Of a DNA stretch of 64,000 nt, positions 16,377 through 24,881 are shown piece by piece; the first letter of the stretch is position 1; each line of letters opens with the position of its first letter. The notes under the pieces were generated by a model. It ran no database searches. It was not told where the DNA came from and was given only the letters and a program-made list of their open reading frames with translations. This stretch comes from Candidatus Hydrogenedentota bacterium (GTDB taxonomy: Bacteria; Hydrogenedentota; Hydrogenedentia; Hydrogenedentales; JAEUWI01). The translations under genes and the position numbers were made by a program. The stretch lies in contig JAHBVV010000019.1 in assembly GCA_019637335.1 (NCBI GenBank), positions 64,391-128,390 of the forward strand, read 5' to 3'.

Positions 16377-17276
16377 ATGCGCATTACCGTTGTTGGCTCC
16401 GTCGGACTGGATACCGTTGAAACCCCGTCGGGCCGCGTGGAAGACGCCCTCGGCGGCGCCGCCGTCTACTTTTCCCTGGCCGCGGCGAATTTCGTGCCGG
16501 TCAATCTGGTCGGCATTGTCGGGGACGATTTTCCCGATGCGCACATCAAGCTGCTGCAATCGAAGCCGATCAATCTGGACGGCCTGGAGCGCGCGCCGGG
16601 CAAGACCTTCCGCTGGACGGGAAAATACCACGACGATGTGAACGAGCGCGACACGCTGGACACCCAGCTCAACGTCTTCGAGACGTTTCACCCGAAACTG
16701 CCGGAAAGCACGCGCGACGCGCCGTATCTCTTCCTGGGGAACATTCACCCCGCGCTGCAACTGGAGGTGCTCGACCAGGCGAAGCCGAAGTTTATCGGCC
16801 TCGACACCATGAACCTCTGGATCGACATCACGCTGCCCGAGTTGAAGGCCGTACTCGCGCGCGTCGACTGCCTGATCATAAACGACGGCGAAGCGAAGCA
16901 GCTTACCGGCGAGCTGAACCTGCGCGACGCCGCGCGCGCGATCCAGGGCATGGGACCGTCCATCGTCGTGATTAAGAAGGGTGAGCACGGCTGCATGCTC
17001 TTCGGCGCGGGCGGCGAAATCTTCGCCATTCCGGCGCTGCCGCTGGAGGTTGTGATGGATCCGACCGGCGCGGGCGACAGCTTCGCGGGCGGCTTCATGG
17101 GCTACATTGCGCAATCGGACGCCACCGACTTCGACACGTTGAAGCAGGCGGTCGTGTATGGCAGCGCGCTGGCTTCCTGCACCTGCGAAGCCTTCGGGCC
17201 AAGCGCGCTGGCGGCGGCGGACGCGGCCCGGGTGGAGGCGCGCTACCGGGCGTTTCAGGCATTGACCGCGTTCTAG
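16377..17276 (+). CDS. PfkB-family carbohydrate/nucleoside kinase
   Basis: The 299-residue protein matches the ribokinase/PfkB fold. It has the N-terminal GSVGLDTVETP and LGGAAVYFSLAAA (substrate lid and Gly-Gly signature). The C-terminal signature DPTGAGDSFAGGF contains the catalytic Asp and the anion hole. The family phosphorylates sugars or nucleosides with ATP. The short N-terminal substrate motif and LIINDGEAKQLTG are typical, but the exact substrate cannot be read. It precedes a Tat-exported oxidoreductase and an isomerase-like protein, which may mark a sugar utilisation group. A weak GGGAAGGAAT lies about 8 bases before the ATG. Confidence 0.92.
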   Translation: MRITVVGSVGLDTVETPSGRVEDALGGAAVYFSLAAANFVPVNLVGIVGDDFPDAHIKLLQSKPINLDGLERAPGKTFRWTGKYHDDVNERDTLDTQLNVFETFHPKLPESTRDAPYLFLGNIHPALQLEVLDQAKPKFIGLDTMNLWIDITLPELKAVLARVDCLIINDGEAKQLTGELNLRDAARAIQGMGPSIVVIKKGEHGCMLFGAGGEIFAIPALPLEVVMDPTGAGDSFAGGFMGYIAQSDATDFDTLKQAVVYGSALASCTCEAFGPSALAAADAARVEARYRAFQALTAF

Positions 17277-17326
17277 GCCGCGCCGGAAACCGGCATACGC
17301 CGCATTTGCATCGCGGCGGCGCCTGG

Positions 17327-17332
17327 TATATC
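17327..17332 (+). promoter_or_regulatory. Candidate extended -10 box before the Tat oxidoreductase
   Basis: TGGTATATC occurs in the 163-base gap, with TG preceding the TATATC hexamer by one base, 107 bases upstream of the start codon at 17440. It fits the recurring -10 pattern of the window. Confidence 0.3.
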
Positions 17333-17439
17333 CTGCTTTTCTACAAATAACACCTCGTAATGCGCGGTGTTCGCGGCTGCCAGGCAACTAGCGGCCCGGC
17401 GCGTTCACGGCCATACCCATATTCAGAAGGAGCCATCCC

Positions 17440-18693
17440 ATGTCAGTTACCCCGTCCCGCCGGGACTTCCTCAAGACGGCCTCGCTGAGCGCCGCCGCCG
17501 TATCCATGAGCGCGGCAAGCTACGCCCGCGTCAAGGGGGCCAATGAACGCATCAACCTGGGCCTGATCGGCTGCGGGCGGCGCGGCGTGGGCGCGCACAT
17601 GGCCGGCGTCCACAACCACGATAAGGATGAGAACGTGCAGTTCGTGGCCGTCTGCGACCCGTGGAAGGTGTCACGGGACAGCGCCGCCGAGCGCGTGAAG
17701 GAGTGGTACGGGATCGACGCGAAGCAGTTCGTGCACTATGAAGAGTTGCTCGCGCTGGACGATGTGGACGCCGTGATGATTGCGTCCTGCGACCACCAGC
17801 ACACCATACACCTCGAGGCGACGGCGAAGGCGGGCAAGGATACCTATTGCGAGAAGCCGCTCGCGAATGACTTTGCGTCGCTGAAAACCGCGGTGGAGGC
17901 GGTGGAGAAAAGCGGCATCATCTGCCAGATCGGCACGCAGCTCCGGAGCTATCCGAGTTTCACCGGCGCCCGGGCCGTGGTGGAGTCGGGCGTCCTCGGG
18001 ACGATCAGCCGCGTCGAGCAGGTGCGCAACAGCGCCGACCCGTACTGGTATGGCTACATTCGGGACGTGAAGCAGGAAGATGTGGCGTGGGACGTGTTCG
18101 ACATGGGCACGTCGAGCCGGAGCTTCGATCCCGTGGCCTACTCCGCGTGGATGGGCTACATGGAGTATTCGCAGGGGCCGGTGCCGCAGTTGGGCGTGCA
18201 TTTCCTTGACCTGGTGCACTACATCATGGGATCCGGCTGCCCGAGCAGCGCGGTCTGCCAGGGCGGGGCCTTCATCTGGAAGGACGAGCATGAATTCACC
18301 GCGCCGGATCAGGTGAACGCGCAGTACGTTTATCCCGAAGGCTTCATGGTTTCCTACACCTCCAACTTCGGAAACGGCAGCGGCAACCTCTTCAAGGTCT
18401 ACGGCACGCGCGGCACGATGGACCTGACGGATTGGAACAACCCGAAGATAACCAAGGACGGCTGCAAGAAGGGCGAGACCCCGCTGGAGCCCGGCGATGG
18501 AAACGTCGCCCCGGTGGAGCGCCCGAACCACGTGTTGAACTGGTTGCGCTGCCTGCGCACCCGGGAGACGCCCCACGCGCCGATCCAGGCGGGCTACGAT
18601 CACTCGATCGCCTCCATCATGGCTGTCGAATCCCTGGCGACGGGCCGCCGCCAGACCTACGATTTCGAAAAGAAAATGATAGTGGCCGGATAG
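17440..18693 (+). CDS. Tat-exported Gfo/Idh/MocA-family oxidoreductase
   Basis: The 417-residue protein starts with a twin-arginine signal: SRRDFLKTAS, a hydrophobic stretch to about residue 30 and ASYA before the mature part. The NAD(P)-binding Rossmann motif is INLGLIGCGRRGVGAHM. The family dinucleotide/substrate signature EKP occurs in YCEKPLAND. A C-terminal alpha/beta substrate domain follows. These enzymes oxidise or reduce sugars, inositols or amino sugars with NAD(P). Tat export implies folding with cofactor before export, as in many planctomycete-like paralogues. The start has GAAGGAG about 8 bases upstream. The neighbour 50 bases on is an isomerase-like Tat protein, so they may form a two-gene sugar-modifying unit. 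Confidence 0.92.
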   Translation: MSVTPSRRDFLKTASLSAAAVSMSAASYARVKGANERINLGLIGCGRRGVGAHMAGVHNHDKDENVQFVAVCDPWKVSRDSAAERVKEWYGIDAKQFVHYEELLALDDVDAVMIASCDHQHTIHLEATAKAGKDTYCEKPLANDFASLKTAVEAVEKSGIICQIGTQLRSYPSFTGARAVVESGVLGTISRVEQVRNSADPYWYGYIRDVKQEDVAWDVFDMGTSSRSFDPVAYSAWMGYMEYSQGPVPQLGVHFLDLVHYIMGSGCPSSAVCQGGAFIWKDEHEFTAPDQVNAQYVYPEGFMVSYTSNFGNGSGNLFKVYGTRGTMDLTDWNNPKITKDGCKKGETPLEPGDGNVAPVERPNHVLNWLRCLRTRETPHAPIQAGYDHSIASIMAVESLATGRRQTYDFEKKMIVAG

Positions 18694-18743
18694 TCCGGAT
18701 TCGGGTTGGGCATGCAGCGGCTTCGGGCCGCGGGAGATTTCGT

Positions 18744-19646
18744 ATGAACCGGCGTGATTTTCTATCCAATTCGGCGGCCGCCGCGGTTGCCGCGGGATTG
18801 GCGCCGCGCGCATCGCACGCGGTGGCGGCGGAACCGGCCGATGCCTGGAAGGTCGGTTGTTTTACCCGCCCCTGGGCCGATCACGAATACACGATCGCGC
18901 TCGACGCCATCGCCGAGGCGGGCTTCACGTGGTGCGGCTTCATGAACACCACCCGGAACGGCAAGGGCGGCCAGATGCTCAACTGGGACACCCCGCTGGA
19001 AGAGGCCGCGGCGATGGCCGAGGCCGCCAAGTTGCGCGGGCTGAAGGTGGCGGCGGGCTGGGGCGGACGCTTCCCCACGGAGCAGGGCCTCGACGCCGGC
19101 ATCGCGGGCCTGAAGAAGCTCATTGACGTCAGCGAGGCCGCGACGGTGCCCGATATTCTGCTTGGCGGCGAGGGGCGCGCCGAGTTTCTGGAGGTCTACG
19201 AGTCGGCGATTAAGGCGTGCCTCGATTATGCGGCGGGCAAGGGCGTGCGCATCTGCATGAAGCCGCACGACACCTTCAATTTCACCGGCGAAGACTGCAA
19301 AAAGACGATGCAGCGGATCGGGCATCCGAATTTCGCGTTCTACTACGATCCGGGCAACATCCTGCACTACTCCAAGGGCCAGCGCGCGCCGGAAATGGAC
19401 AGCGAAAGCATCGGCGATGTGGTGCACGGGATGTGCGTGAAGGACTACCGGGAAGGCCAGAGTGTGAACATCACGCCGGGGACGGGCCAGGTGGACTTTC
19501 CGAAGGTAATGGCCAACCTGCGCGCCGCCGGTTTCCAGGGCGGGCCGATGATCATCGAATGCCTGAACCCCGGAACGCTCGACGAACTCCTGGCGGAGGC
19601 GAAAAAGACCAAAGCCTTCGTAGAGCAACTTATCGCCGGGGTGTAG
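18744..19646 (+). CDS. Tat-exported sugar phosphate isomerase/epimerase-like TIM-barrel protein
   Basis: The 300-residue protein has the Tat signal MNRRDFLSNS followed by an Ala-rich hydrophobic stretch to about residue 30. The rest is an AP-endonuclease-2/xylose-isomerase-like TIM barrel. It shows repeated strand-helix units with metal-ligand candidates: Glu in LLGGEGRAEF, His and Asp in MKPHDTFNFTG, Asp in YYDPGNIL, His in VVHGMCVKDY, and the terminal Glu in MIIECL. Family members isomerise or epimerise sugars or inositols. GGGAG 7 bases before ATG 18744 fixes the start. An earlier in-frame start inside the upstream gene is not needed. It converges with the type II secretion operon with only 4 bases between the stop codons. 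Confidence 0.88.
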   Translation: MNRRDFLSNSAAAAVAAGLAPRASHAVAAEPADAWKVGCFTRPWADHEYTIALDAIAEAGFTWCGFMNTTRNGKGGQMLNWDTPLEEAAAMAEAAKLRGLKVAAGWGGRFPTEQGLDAGIAGLKKLIDVSEAATVPDILLGGEGRAEFLEVYESAIKACLDYAAGKGVRICMKPHDTFNFTGEDCKKTMQRIGHPNFAFYYDPGNILHYSKGQRAPEMDSESIGDVVHGMCVKDYREGQSVNITPGTGQVDFPKVMANLRAAGFQGGPMIIECLNPGTLDELLAEAKKTKAFVEQLIAGV

Positions 19647-19650
19647 CCCG

Positions 19651-20145
19651 CTACCGTTGCGGGCGCGGCAGCCGGATCGTCAGATCGCGGTTCTGCTCGC
19701 GCCACCGGTATCGAAATACGGCCTCTTCTCGCGTGAAAGACACGAGTTCGCACCCGTTGTAGGCTTCGCCTATGGCCATCCACGCGTCCTCGGGCCCGTC
19801 TTTCAGGCCCACGCGCATTTTGTCGCTCCCGATTTGGCCCGGGCGCATCGCGAGCCCCTCCAGCATCTTTCGGAGATCCGGCGCATTCGGCGCGGGCGCT
19901 GGAGCGGCGGGCGCATCCGGGATCAGCGGGCCCCAGAGTTGGGGTTTGTCCAGGATGGGGTTCAGGACGGCCGCATAGTCCAGGTCGCCCCGGATGGTGG
20001 CGGGCGCGCGGTCGGGTACCCGCTCCAGCTCGCGCGCAAGATCCGCCCGGATCGCGTTCATGGGGCTGAAGACCAGGTCCCAGCCGATCTTCATCGCGAT
20101 CAGCAGGACGACGGCGGCGGTTGCCCGATACAGCCTAGTATCCAT
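19651..20145 (-). CDS. GspC-like type II secretion inner-membrane protein (probable)
   Basis: The 164-residue protein has a single N-terminal membrane helix (about 7-25). A Pro/Ala-rich stretch follows, then a small C-terminal domain of the GspC homology-region type: GEAYNGCELVSFTREEAVFRY and then an alternating strand pattern ending LTIRLP. GspC links the inner-membrane platform to the outer-membrane secretin. The assignment rests on layout and position as last gene of the gsp operon rather than on a strong signature. A PilP-like or GspN-like identity is possible. The start ATG overlaps the end of gspM by 11 bases. Confidence 0.5.
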   Translation of the reverse strand: MDTRLYRATAAVVLLIAMKIGWDLVFSPMNAIRADLARELERVPDRAPATIRGDLDYAAVLNPILDKPQLWGPLIPDAPAAPAPAPNAPDLRKMLEGLAMRPGQIGSDKMRVGLKDGPEDAWMAIGEAYNGCELVSFTREEAVFRYRWREQNRDLTIRLPRPQR

Positions 20146-20770
20146 CCGCCGCCTCCTGGCCCGGGTCATGGACCACGATCCGGGCCAGCCGAATTCGTGC
20201 GGCGACTTCCGATCGCGCGGGATCCCGCCGCAGGTCGATGTGGTCAATGCGCAGGGATTGCGGGCTGGACTGTATGCGCTCGAGGTAGGCCAGCAGGTCC
20301 GGGAGCGGCGCGGGCGGCAGGTCGAATTCGATCTGGTACTCGCGGAACCCTTCGCCGCCATCGATCAGGCGTCCGCCCCGCAGCTCCGGGATCGATACCA
20401 GCGCGTCGCCCTCGCTGTCGGTGCGCACCGGCACGCCGTTCTCGTCCAGCGGCGGGGGATAGCGGTAGGCGAGCCGGTAGATTTCCTGGCGGAGGCGATC
20501 GCGGATTTCCGATTCGGTCCAGGCGCTGGAATGCTGGGCGGCGGCGGCGGCGAATCGCGCTTCCACACTTTGCCGCCGGGCGATCTGGTAGGCCTGGTTG
20601 ACGATGTCCGACTGGAGGCGGCTGATTTCGGCGTCGAGGCGATCGAGCGAATCCAGCGCGGCGCGCCCGCCGAGGACGGCCAGGAAGAGGGCGGCCAGGC
20701 CGGCGGTCGCGACCGCCAGCAGGCGTTCCCGGGGAGAGCGCGCGGCCCAGGCGTCAGCGAGGCGCGGCAT
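20135..20770 (-). CDS. gspM: Type II secretion protein GspM-like
   Basis: The 211-residue protein has a short cytoplasmic start, one membrane helix (about 18-38, LLAVATAGLAALFLAVLGG) and a coiled-coil segment around LDRLDAEISRLQSDIVNQAYQ. A ferredoxin-like periplasmic domain ends in a repeat of alternating strands. This matches GspM/PilO, which dimerises with GspL in the inner-membrane platform. ATG 20770 begins MPRLADAWAARSPRERLLAV, the typical GspM N-terminus. The frame upstream overlaps gspL and has unrelated composition. It overlaps gspL by 17 bases and the GspC-like gene by 11, indicating tight translational coupling. Confidence 0.75.
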   Translation of the reverse strand: MPRLADAWAARSPRERLLAVATAGLAALFLAVLGGRAALDSLDRLDAEISRLQSDIVNQAYQIARRQSVEARFAAAAAQHSSAWTESEIRDRLRQEIYRLAYRYPPPLDENGVPVRTDSEGDALVSIPELRGGRLIDGGEGFREYQIEFDLPPAPLPDLLAYLERIQSSPQSLRIDHIDLRRDPARSEVAARIRLARIVVHDPGQEAADGY

Positions 20771-22214
20771 TGCGCGTTCCTTCCTGCGGGACGGGAATGG
20801 TGACGTGGTAACTGAGCACCGCCTCGTTACGTTCCTGGATCGCGGTTTCGTACTGGCTGTGGGCGCGCGCGAGGAGCGCCATGCCGCCTTCTCCAAGCGC
20901 GCGGAGGCTGCCGAGGAATTCCCCGAGCACCAGGTCCTTCGAGCGCGCCCGCCCCCAGATGTCAAGCCCCTGATCGCGATTGTAATCTACCCGCGTAATG
21001 GTGAAATCGGATGGGGGGGCCGCCTGGGCAACGGCCGAGAGCAGTTCCAGAAAAGTGGCCTCGCCTTCCACCTGGCGCGCAATGACCTGAAGGCGTTCCA
21101 GCTTTACGGCGATATCCCCCGCTTCGGGGGCCTGCGATTCATACTGTTGCCGGAGTTCCCGCACCAGGAGGGCCCGCTGGATCCAAGCCTGGGCGAACCA
21201 CGCGGCCAACACAACCAGGACGATGCCCGCGGCGCCCGCCAGGCGCAGGGCCCGCCGCTGCACGCCGCGCAGGGCGCGATCGCGCGTTACGGACGCGGGC
21301 AGCAGGCTCAGCGACACCGGCGCGCGGCCCGCCGCCATGCATGCGGCGCCCAGCGCGGCCAGCGGCAGGCGACCGGCCAGGTCCGCCGGGTTTTCGATCA
21401 TGGACCCGATGTCCAATACCGGGGCGCAGGACTTTTCAAGGAGTTCGCCGAGGAAAGCCGCGATATCCTCCGCGCGTGCGATATCGCCGCTGGTGTAGAC
21501 CTGATCCGCGCCCAGCCCGTCCTCGCACTCCCGGCGGCAGGCCGCGAGGGCGTCGCGCGTTTCGTAGGCGAGGAACTCGCGGCTTTCGGCGGTGTCCAGC
21601 GTCAGGGGCGTTGCGTGCGCGACGCCCCGGGTGAACCGGGGCAGACCGTTGTCCGTCACGAGCACTTCCAGGCTGCGCGCGCCGGCGTGCGCGAAGGCGG
21701 AACGTTCTGTGTGGTCTCCGGGGGATTGAGCGAGGGCCGCGTGGAGGCAGATTGTGCTCAGGTACACATCGCGCGGCTCCAGCCCCGCGCCGGCCAGCAG
21801 CGCGAGGTGGCGCTCGAGGGTCTCGCGCGGGATGGCGGCGACCAGCACGCGCGAATCGCCCGAGGGAAGATCCGACAGGCGCGCATGGCTGAAAAACTGC
21901 GATTCCGGCGCGGCGGGGGAGTATTCGCTCGCGGTGAGCGCGATCATCGAGGCGATCTCGCGGTCATCCCGCGCGGGGAGGGTTACAATGCGGGCGGTGG
22001 TTTCGTGGCGGGGAATTATGCTGTAGATTGCGTCGCGGCGCACGCCGCGGGTCTCCACGAAGCGCGCCAGCGCGGCGCTGGTGAGCGGCGACCCGAGATC
22101 TTCGGTGTCCAGCGCCTCTACGCGAAACCGTTGCCCCACCGGCGTCAGGGCCACGTGCGTGATGCAGTCATCCCCCAGTTGAAGAATGGAATATGCTGCG
22201 TCACTGCGAGCCAA
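20754..22214 (-). CDS. gspL: Type II secretion GspL-like protein (PilM/PilN-like layout)
   Basis: The 486-residue protein has a cytoplasmic actin-like fold of about 320 residues (YSILQLGDDCITHVAL at the start, PVLDIGSM near residue 275). A single membrane helix lies at about 326-348 (GIVLVVLAAWFAQAW), followed by a coiled coil and a ferredoxin-like periplasmic domain. That is the GspL layout. GspL recruits the GspE ATPase to the platform. The start is most likely TTG at 22214. The strong GGAGGA lies 6 bases before it, while the only upstream starts in this frame lie inside gspK without such a site. The start overlaps the end of gspK by 14 bases. Confidence 0.75.
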   Translation of the reverse strand: MARSDAAYSILQLGDDCITHVALTPVGQRFRVEALDTEDLGSPLTSAALARFVETRGVRRDAIYSIIPRHETTARIVTLPARDDREIASMIALTASEYSPAAPESQFFSHARLSDLPSGDSRVLVAAIPRETLERHLALLAGAGLEPRDVYLSTICLHAALAQSPGDHTERSAFAHAGARSLEVLVTDNGLPRFTRGVAHATPLTLDTAESREFLAYETRDALAACRRECEDGLGADQVYTSGDIARAEDIAAFLGELLEKSCAPVLDIGSMIENPADLAGRLPLAALGAACMAAGRAPVSLSLLPASVTRDRALRGVQRRALRLAGAAGIVLVVLAAWFAQAWIQRALLVRELRQQYESQAPEAGDIAVKLERLQVIARQVEGEATFLELLSAVAQAAPPSDFTITRVDYNRDQGLDIWGRARSKDLVLGEFLGSLRALGEGGMALLARAHSQYETAIQERNEAVLSYHVTIPVPQEGTRNAAPR

Positions 22215-23175
22215 GGGATTCCTCCGACCACGAAAGCAGGATGGGGGCGCCGGAACCGTTTGGCAGGCGCACCACGGCGCTACACGCGGCGCGGATGCGT
22301 CCACCGCGCCGTGTCGCCAGTCCGGTAATCTTAAAAAAGTCCGAATCGAACTTGCAATGGCGCTGGAGGGATTGCATCGCGTCGCCCGCGAGGCCCGTCG
22401 CGGACGCAAACTGCTCCCAACTCGTGTAGGGGCGATCATCTGCGGTTCCGGGCGCGCCATCGTCGCCTTCGCGCCACGCCACGATGGTTTCCGCGTCTTC
22501 CTCCGTGACGTTGGGAATGCGCACCAGCACGCCGGCGGGGGCGGTGTTCACATTGATCCGCCCGTCGCCGAAGGCCGCCAACAGATCGCGCAAGCCGGGT
22601 GTTTCGCCCGCGCCGCGCCAGGCCGCTTCGTCCACGTCGTCGAGGTCGCGAAGCTCGGCGATATCGTGGAAGCGTACCGGTCCCTCGCCCGGCGATGCGC
22701 CCGAGTCGCCGACGCCCGTGCGGCGCGCGTGGATTGCGCGCAGGGCCGATCGCGTGAGGCCGGGCAGGTTCTCCAGGATCTCCAGGGGCGCCGTGTTGAT
22801 ATCGATCCGGCGCTCCAGGTCTTCGATGCGCACGAGAGCGACGTCCTCGTCGAAGCCCTCGCCCGGATCCAGCAGGCCGCCGGCGGCGTACAGGTCCAGG
22901 GGCCGCGCCCAATCCTGCCCGAGGTAGTTGATCGGCGCCAGGGCCGCCTCGGGGATGGGGTCGAATTGCGCCTTCAGATCCATCAATTGCAGCTCGACCA
23001 GGCCGCGTTCCACCGCGCCGCGCGCCGCCAGCCGGCACTGGGTGGTGTCGAGGCTGTACCGCGCCGCCTGCACCTCCAATCGCGCCCGGTGGTGGTACGA
23101 AAGCGTCACCACGGTCAGCATGGCCACCACCCAGAGCACGCTGACCAGAACATAACCGCCGCGCGCCGGGCTCAT
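22201..23175 (-). CDS. gspK: Minor pseudopilin GspK
   Basis: The 324-residue protein begins SPARGG then YVLVSVLWVVAMLTVV, a prepilin-type leader with cleavage after Gly. Ser at +5 replaces the Glu found in other pseudopilins, as is known for GspK. The large mature domain carries two helix-hairpin-like motifs, DINTAPLEILENLPGL and VNTAPAGVLVRIPNV, both diagnostic of GspK. GspK caps the pseudopilus tip with GspI and GspJ. It overlaps gspJ by ATGA and gspL by 14 bases. Acidic loops such as DDGAPGTADD may bind calcium. Confidence 0.93.
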   Translation of the reverse strand: MSPARGGYVLVSVLWVVAMLTVVTLSYHHRARLEVQAARYSLDTTQCRLAARGAVERGLVELQLMDLKAQFDPIPEAALAPINYLGQDWARPLDLYAAGGLLDPGEGFDEDVALVRIEDLERRIDINTAPLEILENLPGLTRSALRAIHARRTGVGDSGASPGEGPVRFHDIAELRDLDDVDEAAWRGAGETPGLRDLLAAFGDGRINVNTAPAGVLVRIPNVTEEDAETIVAWREGDDGAPGTADDRPYTSWEQFASATGLAGDAMQSLQRHCKFDSDFFKITGLATRRGGRIRAACSAVVRLPNGSGAPILLSWSEESLGSQ

Positions 23176-23903
23176 GGTGCGCTCTCCAGCATGCGGGCGA
23201 TCTCCCGGGCGTCGCGCTGCCGGTTGAGGGTGCGCGTGACCAAAACCGTCTCGAAGGAAAGGCGTTCCTCCGGACTCCGATCGTCCTCCAGGATTATGGA
23301 AACGGCGATGGCCTGCGGTAGGCCCCAGCCGGGCTGGTGGCGATCGGCGCGGCGTGGCTCGACCGGAACCGGCGGGCCGCGCCAGTACTCCGGGTCGGGC
23401 CGCGCGACCCAGAGGTAGCGCACCTGGAATTCCCGCACCCCCCGGGCCGCCACGAAACGGGCTTCGTTCCGCACGCGAATGCGCGTTTCATCCAGCGCCG
23501 TCGCGTCCCGGACGGCGCCGGGCAGCACGCCCTCGACGATGGCCTCCTCACGGACGAGGGTGGCGTTCGCGCGATCGTGGCGGTAGCGTATCCGCATGAG
23601 CCGACGCCCCTCGCCGGACGTTACATTGACTGGCTGCGCGACGGCGTACATGGTAAACCCGTCGTCCGCGCCTTCGAAAAGCTGGCTGCCTCCCGCGTGC
23701 AGGTTGCTGTATTCCTGTTCCAGGAGATCCAGCACGTGCCGGGCCTGGCGGTGGAGCCCGCTGTCGCCCTCGGCGGATCGCCAGGCGGCGATGGTGGTCT
23801 GAAACAGGGAATACACCGACGCCATTACGATGCTCAGGAGCACCGTCGCGACGAGCACCTCGGCCAGCGTGAAGCCACCCCGGCTCGCGCGGTTCGGATT
23901 CAT
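23172..23903 (-). CDS. gspJ: Minor pseudopilin GspJ
   Basis: The 243-residue protein carries the prepilin leader ASRGG-FTLAEVLVATVLLSIVM with Glu at +5. A globular domain fits GspJ in length and order. GspJ forms the tip complex with GspI and GspK. ATG 23903 overlaps the gspI stop as ATGA. The C-terminus ends with strand-rich sequence and a Gln/Arg-rich helix, and overlaps gspK by 4 bases. Confidence 0.88.
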   Translation of the reverse strand: MNPNRASRGGFTLAEVLVATVLLSIVMASVYSLFQTTIAAWRSAEGDSGLHRQARHVLDLLEQEYSNLHAGGSQLFEGADDGFTMYAVAQPVNVTSGEGRRLMRIRYRHDRANATLVREEAIVEGVLPGAVRDATALDETRIRVRNEARFVAARGVREFQVRYLWVARPDPEYWRGPPVPVEPRRADRHQPGWGLPQAIAVSIILEDDRSPEERLSFETVLVTRTLNRQRDAREIARMLESAP

Positions 23904-24364
23904 TGGCCCACCCCGCCGGGATCGGTCCAGAGGCGTCCGGGCGCGATCAGGGTGGCGGCGGACACCGAAACCGGCTCTCCGGCGCGGGTCCAGCGTATCT
24001 CGAAGTGGACCCGGCCCATCGGGTGCTTCATGGCGGCTTCCAGTGTGGCGCGCCGCGCGGGATCGAGTCCCGGCGGGAGGTCGGGGGGCTCCAGCGGCGC
24101 CTGCTCGACGTACCACGCGTATTCGAAACGATCAAAGGGGGGCTCGAAGACGCCCGACTCGGTCGCGCCGTCCGCGAGGCGCGGGGCGAGGTCGACCTCC
24201 GCCGCAAGCTGATCCAGCAGGATACGCGCGACCGTGTAGTCCCGCGCCAGCCCGCGCGCCTGAATCGCGGTGTAGAGCGCCTGCTGGACCGCCGCGGCCG
24301 TGATGCTGAGCACCGCCATCGCCGTCACGGTTTCGACGAGAATATAGCCGCGGCGTCCCCTCAC
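23900..24364 (-). CDS. gspI: Minor pseudopilin GspI
   Basis: The 154-residue protein starts RGRRG-YILVETVTAMAVLSITAAA, a prepilin leader with Glu at +5. The short leader and the small mature part are usual for GspI, as is a position between GspH and GspJ. GspI is the nucleating subunit of the tip trimer. It overlaps gspH and gspJ by 4 bases each (ATGA). The phrase RRWTLEAAMKHPMGRVHFEIRW-like strand region near residue 125 fits the family's C-terminal sheet. Confidence 0.8.
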   Translation of the reverse strand: MRGRRGYILVETVTAMAVLSITAAAVQQALYTAIQARGLARDYTVARILLDQLAAEVDLAPRLADGATESGVFEPPFDRFEYAWYVEQAPLEPPDLPPGLDPARRATLEAAMKHPMGRVHFEIRWTRAGEPVSVSAATLIAPGRLWTDPGGVGQ

Positions 24365-24879
24365 GGCGCGACCTCAACACCGCCCAGGATGCCCGTGGTG
24401 CTTATGGTGGCGCCCGGCTCGTCCCCGCGCGCCAGGCGGATCCGGACGCGGTCGCAGGCGCCGTTGGGCAGGCACGCCACGTAGGAGAGCCGGCGCGCGC
24501 GATCCGTCCGGGCGTCGAGGCGCGCGATGCGTAGGCCGGGAGGCAGCGTATGGAGGCCGCCCGCCGCCGGGTCCGCCAGCGGTTCGAAGCGCTTGTCATG
24601 GCCATCGCCGCCGGCCCAGCCCTCAAGCCAGTAGGTCTGCGCGCGCTCATCGAGATACAGCCGGATTTCCCGTCCCTCGCGGACCGCGAGTTCCTGCGCG
24701 TAGAGCAGGCGCGCCACCAGGTCGCCCTGGGCGCCGCGCCGTTGCAGGGCGGTGACCGCGCTGCCATACAACGGCACGATAACGGCGGTCAGGACCGCCA
24801 GGATACTGACGGTAACGATAAGCTCCAGCAGGGTGAAGCCGGGTCCCGATCGGATTCGGCGTGGCGCCAGGGCGGGCAT
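24361..24879 (-). CDS. gspH: Minor pseudopilin GspH
   Basis: The 172-residue protein has the prepilin leader SGPG-FTLLELIVTVSILAVLTAVIVP with Glu at +5. The strand-rich domain that follows includes LAVREGREIRLYLD, common in GspH. Start ATG 24879 lies 2 bases after the gspG stop. An upstream start within gspG is possible but would add an unrelated 24-residue leader. GspH is the minor subunit between the tip and the main GspG filament. Confidence 0.85.
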   Translation of the reverse strand: MPALAPRRIRSGPGFTLLELIVTVSILAVLTAVIVPLYGSAVTALQRRGAQGDLVARLLYAQELAVREGREIRLYLDERAQTYWLEGWAGGDGHDKRFEPLADPAAGGLHTLPPGLRIARLDARTDRARRLSYVACLPNGACDRVRIRLARGDEPGATISTTGILGGVEVAP

Positions 24880-24881
24880 GC

